Source: Sporisorium sorghi (taxonomy: Eukaryota; Basidiomycota; Ustilaginomycetes; Ustilaginales; Ustilaginaceae). Taken from it: 64,000 nucleotides of DNA. The notes beneath the pieces were generated by a model. That model was not told where the DNA came from. It made no database searches and saw only the letters and a list, made by a program, of their open reading frames with translations. The translations under genes were made by a program, and so were the position numbers. Shown here piece by piece: positions 21,052-31,579 of this stretch. The DNA lies in NCBI GenBank assembly GCA_023212695.1, contig JALCCG010000040.1, forward strand, positions 1 to 64,000. Direction: 5' to 3'. Each line of letters starts with the position of its first letter. Positions within the stretch are counted from its first letter, which is position 1.

Positions 21052-22641
21052 TCACTCGGGATTGTACCGGTACATAGTAGCGACGACGACGGCGGTGACC
21101 AAGTTGGACACGGCAAAGATCCAGAACACAGCGCCGCCGGTGTGGTGCGTGTCGTACTGCGCGAGCCAGTTTTTGACGGGCAGGAAGGCGGAGCCGACGA
21201 CGAAGTTGGCGGTCCAGTTGAGCGTCAGTCCTAGCGACGTTGCTGTTGAGACGGCCTATTGCGAGCGGCGCGAGACAGAAAGTAGAGTCAGTGCGTTTGC
21301 TCATCTTCCGCGTTTCGGTGCTCAAAAACTTACTCTCGAAGGTACGAGCTCCGGCAGGATCACAAACGGAATCGGCCCCAATCCAAACGAAAACCCAGCG
21401 ACCATCACCACCATACACACGGCACTCAACGCCTTGTACCCACCGACAATACCTGCGCCCAACGCCGCCGACGCACCCGCCATCACCAGCGCCGACCCCA
21501 CCATCAGCCGCTTCCTCCCCACCCGCCGCTCGTCAATGAGGTAAATCGGCGGGAACGTCATGGCGATGTTGATGAGCGTGATGAGGATACCGATGGAGCC
21601 GGCGAGGGTGGGTAGGATGGCAGCCATGATGCCGACGCTGTAGTAGAGGACTGCGTTGATGCCGCTGAGCTGCTGGCCGAGTTGGGTGAGGATGAGGAGG
21701 GTGGCGCCAGGACGGATGGCGGGGTCGGTGAAGAGGGTGAGCAGGCTGACCTGGCTTTCGGAGGAGGAGGACGGTGAAGATGGGGTATCGGTGTCCGTGA
21801 GGAGTCCTTGTCTCTCCTCGTCTCTTTCGTCACTGCGACCAGTGGAACCCCGGGTCTCCTTCCACCTCTGCACCTCGCGCGGCGACCACAGCACCGCACG
21901 CACTCCATCCGCCGCATCGCCCGCCGCCACCCCTCTACCCTCGCCCTCCAACCATCCCGGCGATTCTAGCCCCACCACCCGCGACCCCACCAGCTGCACC
22001 ACCGACACCGCCCCCGACACCAACGGTACCACCCGCCAGTACCCACCATCGCTGCCGAGCCAACTCGCCCCAATCGCCTGCGCCACAAAGATACCCATCA
22101 CAATCGAGAACTGGTTAAGCACGCCATTCGATCCCTTCAGCGACACGGGCGAGATCTCGTTGATGAAGATGGGCACAACAACGACACCGATCCCAGAGCC
22201 GATACCTTGCACAAACCGCCCCATGCCGAGCCCCGCCAAGCTAGACGAAGTGGCGAGCACGGCACTGCCCACAATGCCCGCAGTAGCCGACGCGGTGATA
22301 CACGTCTTCCGCCCCCATCCGAGCGATTTCGACACGGGGGAGATGAGGAACGACGACACGAGCCCGCCGAGCGTGAACAGCGACGTGACCAGCCCGAACT
22401 GGCTCTCGGTCAGCGCGATGCAGCCGGTGGCGAGGGGAGAGAGCTGTGAAGGGGCGGAAGGGTCGCGGCTGGTGCAGGTGAGGATGGGTTGGAGTGCGTT
22501 GAGTTCTGAGATGCCGTAGCCGTAGTTGGTCGCGGAGAAGAGGTTCCATAGGAGGACGAGGCGGAAGCGCGTGGTGACGGTGTGCTTGGCGTCCGGGGTG
22601 GTGGCTCGATGGGTGCCGTTGGATGGGGATGGTGTGGGCAT
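21052..22641 (-). CDS. MFS sugar transporter (SLC2-like)
   Basis: Two exons (21334-22641 and 21052-21255; 78-nt intron GTAAGT...ATAG, phase 0) give 503 aa with about 12 membrane segments. Visible sugar-porter features are the NYGYGISELNALQP stretch in TM1, GRFVQGIGSG, the QLGQQLSGINAVLYYS motif in TM7, and PFVILPELVPSR joined across the intron to AVSTATSLGLTLNW. The central loop is long, charged and Ser-rich (about residues 240-290). The loop motifs after TM2 and TM8 are degenerate (KSLGWGRK; DERRVGRKR). The short N-terminus and PxxxPSR block recall vacuolar or GLUT-like hexose carriers (yeast Vps73/Ybr241c type). Substrate and membrane are not determined. It is divergent from the DUF5427 gene with 286 bp shared promoter. 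Confidence 0.85.
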
Positions 22642-22927
22642 CTTGGTGACGATATCGAGCTGCGCGATCCTGCTGCTCCTATGGGATCGAGCCTTCTCCG
22701 TGGTAGGCTAAGATGGAGGTCGAGAGTCCAAGAGCGGACTGCGTGGACGAAGAGAGTGTGGAGAAAGCAAGCAACTGCATTTCAGGGTCCTTCCTCGCAG
22801 CACGGATCAGCCGCACACCGCCGCCTCAAAATGTGATTTCAAAGAGTCGCGTGTCCAAAGTCACATTTTCAGCCACCACATTCGCATCCTTCCCGCTGTC
22901 ATCGACTCACCCTTATCGAAACACAAC

Positions 22928-24430
22928 ATGAGCCGCCGCAACCGCAAGGACGTCGACGACCTGCTCGCCGACCTCGACAATCTCGGCACCGAACAGCCCA
23001 CCAAACCGCCGCGCAAATCCGCCGACAAGGGCACCACCTCGTCTCCTTCCGCTGCTGCCGCCTCGAACGATGGCGCAGGTGCTGGTTCGAAAAAGGCGCC
23101 TGAGGATGCACAGAGCTTGCTCGATGATCTTGATAGTCTAGTGCAGAGCAGAGCTGCTTCGAGTAGCAGGGCTTCGCTGCGCAAGAAGGACGATGCTGCG
23201 GCTGCATCGGCCAGCACTAAAGCGACGACGGAGCCAGCGGTGTCGGCGACAACTGGTGCGGAAGTGCCCGCTGCTGCTGCTGCGCCCTCGGAAGCGGTTG
23301 CTGCGGAAGCGAGCGTACCAAGCTCGCGCTCGAGCACAGGCGGGTGGTCCGGCTGGGGAAGCTCGCTGTTCTCGCAAGCGACCAAGCTAGCGGATCAGGC
23401 GCGACAGGAGTTTGAGAAAAGAGCACCGACGCAGGCAGAACAGGCGCGCGAACTGGGCTCCAAAGGCTGGGATCTAGCCAAGGGCGTGCGTGGCTTTGTC
23501 AAGGAGGCTGGTCTCGAGAAGTGGGGTGAGTACTCTCACGGACCGTAGCGTGAACGAGCAAGCACAGTATCCAGCTGACACTTCTCTCCCACTTGCAACG
23601 CACAGGCGAGGAAGTCACCAAGGTCGGCAAGCGTGGCTGGACCGACATCGTCAACGCCGTCGCACCGCCCATCGCCGCACACGAGATCATCCAGGTCACG
23701 CTGAGCCACGACATGATCGGCTACGACGGCATCTCGGACGTCACATACCAGGTACTTGCCAAGGTGATGGAGCAGGTCGATTCTTCGGGTACGGAGCAGC
23801 AGCTTATTGTCAATAAGGCGCAGATCGAGACCCCCGCTTCCAAGCCGAAGGTTGGGGCAGAGGCAAGCGAGCAGGATCGCGACCTGAATGCGGTCGAGGG
23901 CTTCCCGGCTGCGTTCCGTCTGGCGAAGGTGAATCTGGACGAGTGCATCAAGCAGCATGAAGTGGCGGCTCCGACGTCGAAGGCTACGGGTGATGCGGGA
24001 TTGCCGATCACGACGTGCCCCGTGTTTGTGCGCATCCAGGCGTGTCTGGCCGACCTGCCGGGCGAGGAGGCTGAAGCGAACAAGTCGCTCTTCTTCCTCG
24101 TGCTGCTGAGGGACCCGCAGCACGGGCTCAGTCATAAGACGGTTTCGCAGGCCGTGCCTACTTCTTGGCGTAAGTGTTGCCCGCAATTCCATCTCATTGG
24201 ACCATCGCTGACTCGAGTTCTCTCTCATTCTACAATTGCACCCTCAACGATCAGTCGACGTGCCATTTGAGGACAACCAATGGGTCGAAGAGTCGCTCGT
24301 CGACGTACTCTCCAACGCGCTTAGCATCGTCGGTCAGGACTACGTCCAGGGTCGCATGTCCGGCCGCACAAAGTCGTCCAAAGAGGGCCTCGCTAGCGAT
24401 GTTGCGACCGCTGCCGAGACTTCTGCATGA
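22928..24430 (+). CDS. DUF5427 family protein (Mtc1 / FAM114-like)
   Basis: Three exons (22928-23525, 23606-24169, 24255-24430) give 445 aa; both introns have GT...AG ends and correct phase. The N-terminus has two acidic Leu-rich repeats (DDLLADLDNL at 10-19, SLLDDLDSL around 63-71), an Ala/Ser-rich linker, then GGWSGWGSSLFSQATKLADQ and a helical region. The globular part carries EVTKVGKRGWTDIVNAVAPP and IQVTLSHDMIGYDGI. This order matches what I recall of fungal Mtc1 (maintenance of telomere capping 1, a COPI-linked protein) and human FAM114A. Cytosolic or Golgi-associated role is inferred from the family. It shares a promoter with the MFS gene and converges on the small TUDOR gene. Confidence 0.65.
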
Positions 24431-24602
24431 ATGGGCGTGGTGTACTGTGTGTTGATCAATCCAGTCTTTTTCGATCCATGCGTTGAATGTGCTGGCGTGT
24501 CTGAGGTTGATGGTCATTCGCACGTCGTTTCCAGCAGGCAATTTCTGCGCTAGACAAGCGACATTGTATTAGAGCGAGGTAGAGACAAGGAGAAGGGCAG
24601 GT

Positions 24603-24960
24603 TTATGCCTTCTTTCCGATGATCTGAGCGGAGATGATCTCCTCGCCGTTGACGTGGTACTTGATGTCGACCTGGCGGAGTCGTCCAAGTGAGAAAAGGC
24701 AAATGTCAGCGCGAGCGTTCGAAACGAACAAGTGATGGAGAGGCTGCTACTTACGTGACCGCCAGTCTTGACGTCGATCTTGTCGATCTTGCCGGACTTG
24801 ACGTCGCCGCCGAAAGGTCGGTCTGCCGAGCGCGATCCGAGCATCACAGCGACAAAGAAGAAGTGTCAGCAAAATCTGCATCCAGCGCGGCGAACCCAGC
24901 ACCCCACGGCCTGTTGCAGCACTTACACTCGATAACATCGCCAACAACGTAGAGAGCCAT
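24603..24960 (-). CDS. Small Hva1/TUDOR-like protein (56 aa, two introns)
   Basis: Three tiny exons (24927-24960, 24755-24822, 24603-24671) splice in frame into a 56-aa protein. It begins MALYVVGDVIEYRPFGGD, continues SGKIDKIDVKTGGHVDIKYH and ends with IIGKKA. Donors are GTAAGT in both introns (104 and 83 nt). The VGDxxEYRP(x)GG start followed by a short beta-rich domain resembles the TUDOR domain of hypervirulence-associated protein Hva1 (DUF2945), where such proteins are also about 60 residues. Function is unknown in the family beyond a metabolic and virulence phenotype reported in Cryptococcus. The ORFs are too short for a length-filtered gene finder. Confidence 0.7.
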
Positions 24961-26328
24961 TTTGAAGAGTAATGCTTTTGCGTAGCTTTGCAAGAGGGGA
25001 AAAGGGTGTGATGGAAGCGAAGAAAGGAGCAGGAAGAATGTGTTGCGAAGATGAGCGATGGGTGCACTCACGCACACTGCAGCGAGATGGACGATTACCG
25101 ATCGATAAAAATCTAGCTCGCTCGCAACAGACCGTCACTGCACAGCGAGTGGTGTGGTTTGATTGGTGCCGTGGGATGTGTGGGAGCTTGGGCCATGTCA
25201 CTGTGCAGCCTGCTCGCTCGAAAAAGGATCTGTGGTCCGGTTTCCACGTTTATCGGCGGAGTTCTTTCGTGCGAGTCAAAAAATGAGAAAGTATGTTCAG
25301 ACCGCTGACGTAACATGATAAAAGCGGGCAAAAATCGCTCCCTCCCCTTTGTCCCTCACCGCCATCACCACGCTCGGATCCCAGCCTTTCAGTGGGGTTG
25401 AAAGGCGCGCTGACCTCCTGCTCGGCGCTACGCTCGAGCTAAGGACGGCGCGCCCAATCGGAAGGGCCCATCCGATGCGGTGGGAGTACCCACTTCGTCC
25501 TCCTCCTTACGCGCACACGGCCCCGTCCCCAATGGCCGGTCCGCTCATCTCGCCTCGCCCACACACCATTCGGCATGTAAGAGTAGCACAGCTTTATCCC
25601 ACCCAAAGCGGTGCCTGCTGAGCCGCTTCACCCATTGTTCTTGCACGCTACTCGAACCGCGTGCTTGCATCCCGAGAGAAGCTCAACCGACTTCTAAAAA
25701 CACGCAGGAGGTATGCGCGAAATCGTGTGCTTCTTCGGCGAAAAAAAAAGTTAAAGAATTCGGCAGCTCTTGACAGGGGGATCGACGGCCCGCATGAACG
25801 CGCCCAGAAACCTTCTCTAGGCGCTAAGCCATCGGTAGCGAGGGCATATAGCCCCTGATTCAGAGCATGCTCGCACTAAACTAAGGTTGTTTCCCGATCG
25901 AGGGTCGAGATGAAACGCTACAGGAAAACGTGTGTGTGTGTTGATCTCGATTCATGCAAGAAATGAACCGGCGCTGCGTGGTGGTGCTCGGCATCTTTAT
26001 GCCGTGTCTACAGGAGGGAAGTCAGATCCGCTAGAGCTGAGGTTGTGGGAATCTGCTGCATGTGATTGCTTGCATGGTTACAAGATGGGAATCTTGCTTA
26101 AGTTAAGGGAAGAAGGCTTCTTGAGGGTGTCTTGTTCACTCCCCATTTGATCCTGTCCCTCCTTACGATTCTGTCTTGCTGCTACCACCATCTCGACTTT
26201 CTAAACGTTAGCCTCCGAGGCCAACAGCGCTGAATCGCGGCGCCAACTTTGCCACCTACCATTGTTCAAGGCCATAGGCTCGGTCAAAAGCGAGAAGTAC
26301 AGCCACAGCACGACGCATCATAGCGGCC
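24961..26328. other. Intergenic: divergent promoters of the TUDOR-like and lipase genes
   Basis: 1.4 kb. A small hairpin (CCTTTCA/TGAAAGG, about 25385-25405) and a few A-runs (25740) are visible. I searched by eye for tRNA B-boxes and 5S, U6 or SRP-like blocks and saw none. No protein gene. Confidence 0.5.
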
Positions 26329-27791
26329 ATGGTGCAGACAGACGATGTCCAGGGATGCTTTGCCAGCTTCAAAAAGTGGGTTTCTGGGCAGCATCGCAGT
26401 CTTCTAAGGTGCTCATTGTCACTAACACTCGCGCTCTTGTTCTGTTCTCAACCAGCTTATTCTCCAAAAAGGACCGCACTCTACTCCCGGAAAACGACCC
26501 CTTCTACTTCGAGCGCAGCGACGACTTTTCCGCGCTCGCCAACGGCGCCGTCCTGCGCTCTCGGCAGATCGAAGTCGTCTACTTCCCCGGTTTCGACAAC
26601 CCGCCAATCCAAGCGTGGCAGGTGGCATACAAAACGAAAGCGCAAGATGGCATGACACCGCAAATCACCGTCGTGACGATCATCAAGCCCTCTACCGCAG
26701 CGCCGGACAGCACGGGCAAGTACCGCGTCGTCGCGTACGGCGCCAAGTGCGACTCGGCAGGAACCAACTTCCGCACGAGCTACGCGCTCCGGGCGGGCAA
26801 CGATTTCGCGCTGGGAGCTGCGTCGGAGCAGGTGTTTATCGCGCCGCTGCTGGACCGCGGGTGGATTGTGATTGTGCCGGATTACGAGTCGGAGACGTGT
26901 GCGTTTGGGGCGGGGTATCAGTCGGGGTATGCGTTTCTGGACTCGATCCGCGCCGCGCTCAGCTTTGGGCCGATGGGGGTTCCCAAGGACGGTCAGGGGG
27001 AGTTTGCGGCGAAGGTGGCGCTGTGGGGGTACTCGGGTGGAGCGCTCGCGGTCGGGTGGGCTGCGCAGCTGCAGCCGACGTATGCGGCGGATCTGGGGCG
27101 CTATCTGGTGGGCGCGAGCATGGGCGGGCTGCCGAACGACCTGAAAGCCATCGCGGAGTACACGAACAAGGGCATCGCGGCGGGCCTCATCGTCGGCGTC
27201 ATGCGCGGCCTGGCTAACGCCTACACGGACCTCAACGACTGGCTCGCCCAACACGCCAATGCCACAGGCAAAGCCGCACTCCAAATGGCGCTCACCAAGA
27301 GCTTCGACGTCATCATGGCAAATACGTTTGAAAAGGACGTGCTGGGGACTTACTTCGACACCCCCGTGCTAAGCGCGACAGTGCCGGCCCGAGTGTTGGC
27401 CGAGAACAAAATGGGCACAAACCAGCTCAGCCCCACAACGCCGTGCCTCGTGTACCAGTCGCTACACGACGAGGTCGTGCCGTTCAAGACGACCGACGAT
27501 CTCGTCGTCGCCTGGAGCGCACAGGGCGCGTGTATTGATTATGTGAGGGACACGCTGTCGGCGCATATCGTGTTGTGTTTCACGGGGTACCCGATGGCGA
27601 TCAGGTGGATGCAGGATCGGTTCGATGGCAAGCCAAGTGTCGCGCAGCCGGGGAAGCCGAGTGTCGAGACGGTGATCACGAGCCTGGATACGAGCGAGGC
27701 CGCGCTGACGCTGGGAGAGCAGCGCCAGAACGATATGCAGAACTTGCTCGAGAATCAGTACAAGAAGCCGGGCCGCACCTGGTGGACTTGA
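26329..27791 (+). CDS. LIP-family (secretory lipase type) alpha/beta hydrolase without signal peptide
   Basis: Two exons (26329-26375, 26456-27791); the 80-nt intron has donor GTGGGT, branch ACTAAC and acceptor CCAG. The 460-aa product matches the fungal LIP lipase family. It has DDPFYF-like entry sequence (NDPFYFER), LRSRQIEV, QAWQVAYKTKA, the nucleophile elbow GYSGG (Ser209), IVIVPDYES, and later SLHDEVVPF (Asp354) and SAHIVL (His386), a plausible Ser-Asp-His triad. Family members in Candida, Malassezia and Ustilago are usually secreted. Here exon 1 encodes only MVQTDDVQGCFASFK and there is no hydrophobic leader, so the enzyme should be intracellular unless an upstream exon was missed. Reported substrates of the family are triacylglycerols or other acyl esters. 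Confidence 0.82.
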
Positions 27792-29312
27792 TAAAGGGAC
27801 TGCGAGGTTGGTCTGTACGACTGGACCGCTGCTACTCGTTCTCGCTGTGTCTCTTCCATTCATTCGACTACAACGCATCTTGGTCTCGCATTTACTTTTG
27901 GCTCATGTCACGCAGCTTTTCTAGCAATGGGATCTCGATACCACCCTAACTCAGTGAGCATTTAACATGAACCTGCCAACCGACTGTCAGCTTGCGCACA
28001 AGCTCAGAAGGATCCCAGATCTGAGTTGATCGAGCAAACTCAATGTCATCTGACTTCTCTTCATCTCGAGAGCCTCTCGATGCGTCCAACGCTCCATGCC
28101 GGCCAACTCCGAAGGCCATGTCAAAGATTAGCCGCAGCCAAAACGGCGATATTTGGCGCCGAATATTGCGGAAGCCGTCCGCATCACACTCTGCACACAC
28201 GGATCGACTGCTGCTCCAGATGCAGTGCAGACATCGGGCAAGACGTCTTGGCATAATGCGCCACGACGTCATCGACGAAAACCGCAGCGCGGCGTTTGCT
28301 TGCGATTCGAAATTCGCCTACTGTATTGGCGCGGGTTGCTGCGGCGTGCTCGTCGGCGGTCGAAAATGGACATTCGACGGATTCTGGTACAGTAGGAAAT
28401 TAAGACCCTGGCTTGGTCTCAGCGTCCATGTGAGCACGGGAGAAATGCGCGCTTGCGATGAGACGAAGGTAGAAGTCACGAGATGTGGTCGAAGAAGCCA
28501 GCTTACGCGGCCGATCGCGGACACGAAGCACTCGTCGTTGTCGCTGCGAGCTAAAAAGTCGCCGGGGGAGCAACAAGAGCTCGCGAATTTAGTCGCCGCA
28601 GTTCACCACGCAAGCACATGGTTGTGTGGGGGAAGTGCAGCTTGCGCATTTGGAGTTTGCGAGGCCAAGCAAGCTGCAAAGGGGCGGGCTGCATGCATGT
28701 ATCTGCGCGCGCGAAAGAGGGGCGGCGGGTCAATTCGCAGCTGTGGGCTGTTGTCGGCAGGATCTCACGGAAAGCGGAGCATGCACAGCACAGCATCTCG
28801 CCTTCCTGCTTCGACCAATGGCGCGCGACGAGACAAAAGGAAATTCGGGGGCAGCTCGGCAAACGGGGCGTCACAGGTTTGGAGAAGCTCATAGGCGAAC
28901 GATGCCGCAGCAACGATATCGCTTCAGGTTCCAGGAACCTCGGTTGAGGGGGCCACGCTTTTGTCTTGAACTGCAGGTTGAACGACTTGGCGATCTCAGT
29001 ATGCTTCAAATGCGTTTGATGAGAAAGGCAGAGTCGATGGTGGAAAAGGCGACAGTCGAGCGCGCCGCCCACTCTCTGACAAAGTGAACAACGTTCGGGC
29101 GCCGAACGGCCCGAAATGGGCCGACGCCCATCCCCACCGTCGTCGAGAGTAAATACTGTACGGGGATGCTCTCCTCCATAAACAATGCAGGCGCGCGGGA
29201 CAGGCGAGAGACGCGAGACGCGGGAGACAGGAAGCGTGGGAACGAGTTCCACGCAACAGAGCGGGCGCGCGCGCGCGCGTTCACCTGCGGGACCAAAGGA
29301 AAATTGTTTTTA

Positions 29313-29617
29313 GGGGGTATCAAAAAGTCCCCGTCCCAATTTCCCTGCTGGGGAAATTGGGGATGCAGAAATTTTTGATTATGTAAGCCCTGCCAATTTG
29401 ACAAACCCGACAGGGATCCTTTTCCCCATCCACAGGGGTTTGGATTTTTGCATTTCAAATAGCTGAAAATGTTGGATTTTTTCATTTCAATTAGCTGAAA
29501 ATGTTAGACCTTTAATTCAAATTCCAGGTTCCAATTTCGGGGGCTTCAAAATTCACAGGAAACCCAACCTCAGAAACCCCGTCCTTGAATTTCCCCAAAT
29601 TTTTTTTGATACCCCCT
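29313..29617. mobile_element. MITE-like non-autonomous element, 305 bp
   Basis: Perfect 15-bp terminal inverted repeats AGGGGGTATCAAAAA at 29313-29327 and, inverted, at 29603-29617. The element is clearly AT-richer than its surroundings and has no ORF. Inside it is a hairpin (29338-29360, arms CCAATTTCCC / GGGGAAATTGG) and a 32-bp direct repeat in two diverged copies (about 29445-29508, each with CATTTCAA...AGCTGAAAATG). Both ends are flanked by TTT, a possible 3-bp target duplication, though the left flank is a T-run. No second copy occurs in the window. Confidence 0.65.
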
Positions 29618-31398
29618 TTTACGTTTTCCCATCCCCGCTTCCCCGCACTTTGACCCTCGATCAGCTGAAGATGGCCGCACAAGGCTGTGCTGCAATAGCA
29701 TATGAGCTGTTTTGGTCATGTCAGCGAAAGTTGAGAACAGCCAAAACCTTCAAGGAGTCCAAGCGGGGAATAAGCGATATCGCTACCGCCTGAGTGAAGT
29801 GTTCCTAGCAACCACAAGGGGTTCACCAGAGAACATTGCGGGGCATCGACGTCCGTCCAGCTTTCGCAAAATGTTGACCCTGTCCTCTCTCTCTCCCTTG
29901 ATCAAATGCACTCCCACAACGCTGTGTTGGTCCTTGGTCCTTCAAATCCGAAAGCTTTTTCGAAACAAAGGGGCAACGTGAAACACAAAGGAAGCAAGTT
30001 GACGACGTCGAGCAGGATGCGGATGGTTCGTCGGCTTTTGCGTGGGCGAGTCAGTCAGTCGGTGGAGCGGAGTCGGATTTCAACGTCATTTTGCCTTTCA
30101 AAGTCTCCGTTTTCCAGCTCCGATCGCGGCAAAAAAAAAAAAAGAAGAAAAAAAAAAAAAAAAGGAAAGACAGGTCTGATGCCTCGCAAATTCGCCGCGC
30201 AGAAAACAGAAAACTCGAGCGAGTCTATTCTGAAGCTGTCCAGGGTTTCGCACCCTCGCATGCCTCTGTTTTCTGCGTAAGCGCTATCGGCAGACTCACG
30301 CGTGGGAGAAGGAAAAGTCTCAGGAACCTGAGCTAGTGTAGTCGAGGCATGGCATGTGTCGACCCGGCCCGCCATCCCACAACGGGGAATACCATCACTT
30401 GCCCTCCTTCAAAGAGGGGGACAAACGAATGCCATGCCGGGGTAAAGATTTGTGGCGCAGAAACGGAAGCAAGGGCGGACAGCTGCTGCGGTTGCGGCTT
30501 CTTTGGTCACCGGCATATCGACTGAGGAGCGGTCAAAGAAATTCAACGAGGCAACCCCACTTTTTTTCCTTCAGCGCATCCTGTCTGTGTGTTTACGCCC
30601 AAATTTGTGCTATGCACGCCGCCCGCAAGAGCCTCTTGGCTTGCCCCCCCCCCACCTTGAGCAGAGGTCTCACTGCATGCCCAGCACCGCCGTCACAAGT
30701 CACGGATCGACGACTCTTTTCTCTTTTTTTCCATCTCCGCACAAGCGCTTAAGCAGGTTTTCAAGGTCAGCTGAGTCGGTGAAGGGTGCGTCGAGTGATA
30801 CGTGATGTCAAGGACAACCATTACAACTCAGACGGATTGACCGACGTCTTTGCAAGGTGGGGCCAAGCAGGACCGGAAAGGCCGGTGTGTGTGTGTGTGA
30901 GTGTGTGAAATGTGCGCGCGCGACTCCGCATCCTGTCGAGTAGAGCAGCAACAGCAGCAGCGGCGAAACCGGCGTGTTTACAGAGGAAAGCCTTGCTCTG
31001 GTGCCTCTTCTTCTCCTCCTCTTCCCCCCATTCGGCTAATTTTAATCCTTGCAGCTCTGGCATCGTTGAGCGTCGTCTCAGCTGGGATGCCCTCTGCTGC
31101 GATGCGCTGTAATGTCGCCTGTGCTGGTGCTTGTGCTGGTGCCCAGACACGGCGCCCGCAACGCTTCATCTCGACCTGCACCGCTGTTGACACGCCTCGC
31201 TGCTGTTGAGCAAAGCCCCTCGTGAACCTCATTTGCGGAGCGCATCGCATCGTATCGCATCGACCGCTGCCTCTGCGATTGTGCCTCTGAACCCGTTCTA
31301 GCCGCCTGCTCTCGCCTTGGTTTTTCATTCGTGTGACCACTCTCGATACACTCTGGCTTTTGTCCCCTCCAAAGTCACACACCCTCCGCTGCTTGAGT

Positions 31399-31406
31399 TA
31401 TAAGTA
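31399..31406 (+). promoter_or_regulatory. TATA box candidate of the second sugar transporter
   Basis: TATAAGTA about 174-181 bp upstream of the ATG, followed by a CT-rich leader. Confidence 0.45.
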
Positions 31407-31579
31407 CAAGCGACTTGGTTGCAACCTTTTGTCCCTTTCACCCCCACCTTCCTCTTTCGCCATCACACGACGCTTGTTCAGCACACGTCGCTCTTGCTTT
31501 ACGTCTTCCACCATCTCTTTTCTTTCCCTCACCACTTCCGTCTCCTCTCTCTATCTATAAGTCCGTCCTCACCGCCATC

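Larger units (their letters stand above)
27792..31579. other. Long gene-poor region upstream of a sugar transporter
   Basis: 3.8 kb with no convincing gene. It contains a GC dinucleotide run (about 29262-29280), the MITE-like element at 29313-29617, an A/G-rich tract (30131-30163), a C-run near 30646, CA/TG repeats around 30885-30908 and a TATA box at 31399. ORFs up to 283 aa here (28043-28894) have no family resemblance and no conserved look. Confidence 0.6.

Noticed and set aside
25320..25860. Possible tRNA or other Pol III gene
   Set aside because: GTTCGA-like strings lack a matching A box and acceptor stem; no tRNA fold found anywhere in the window by eye.
28043..28894. 283-aa plus-strand open frame in the gene-poor region
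   Set aside because: No family resemblance, mixed composition, no promoter or splice evidence; long chance ORFs are common here.
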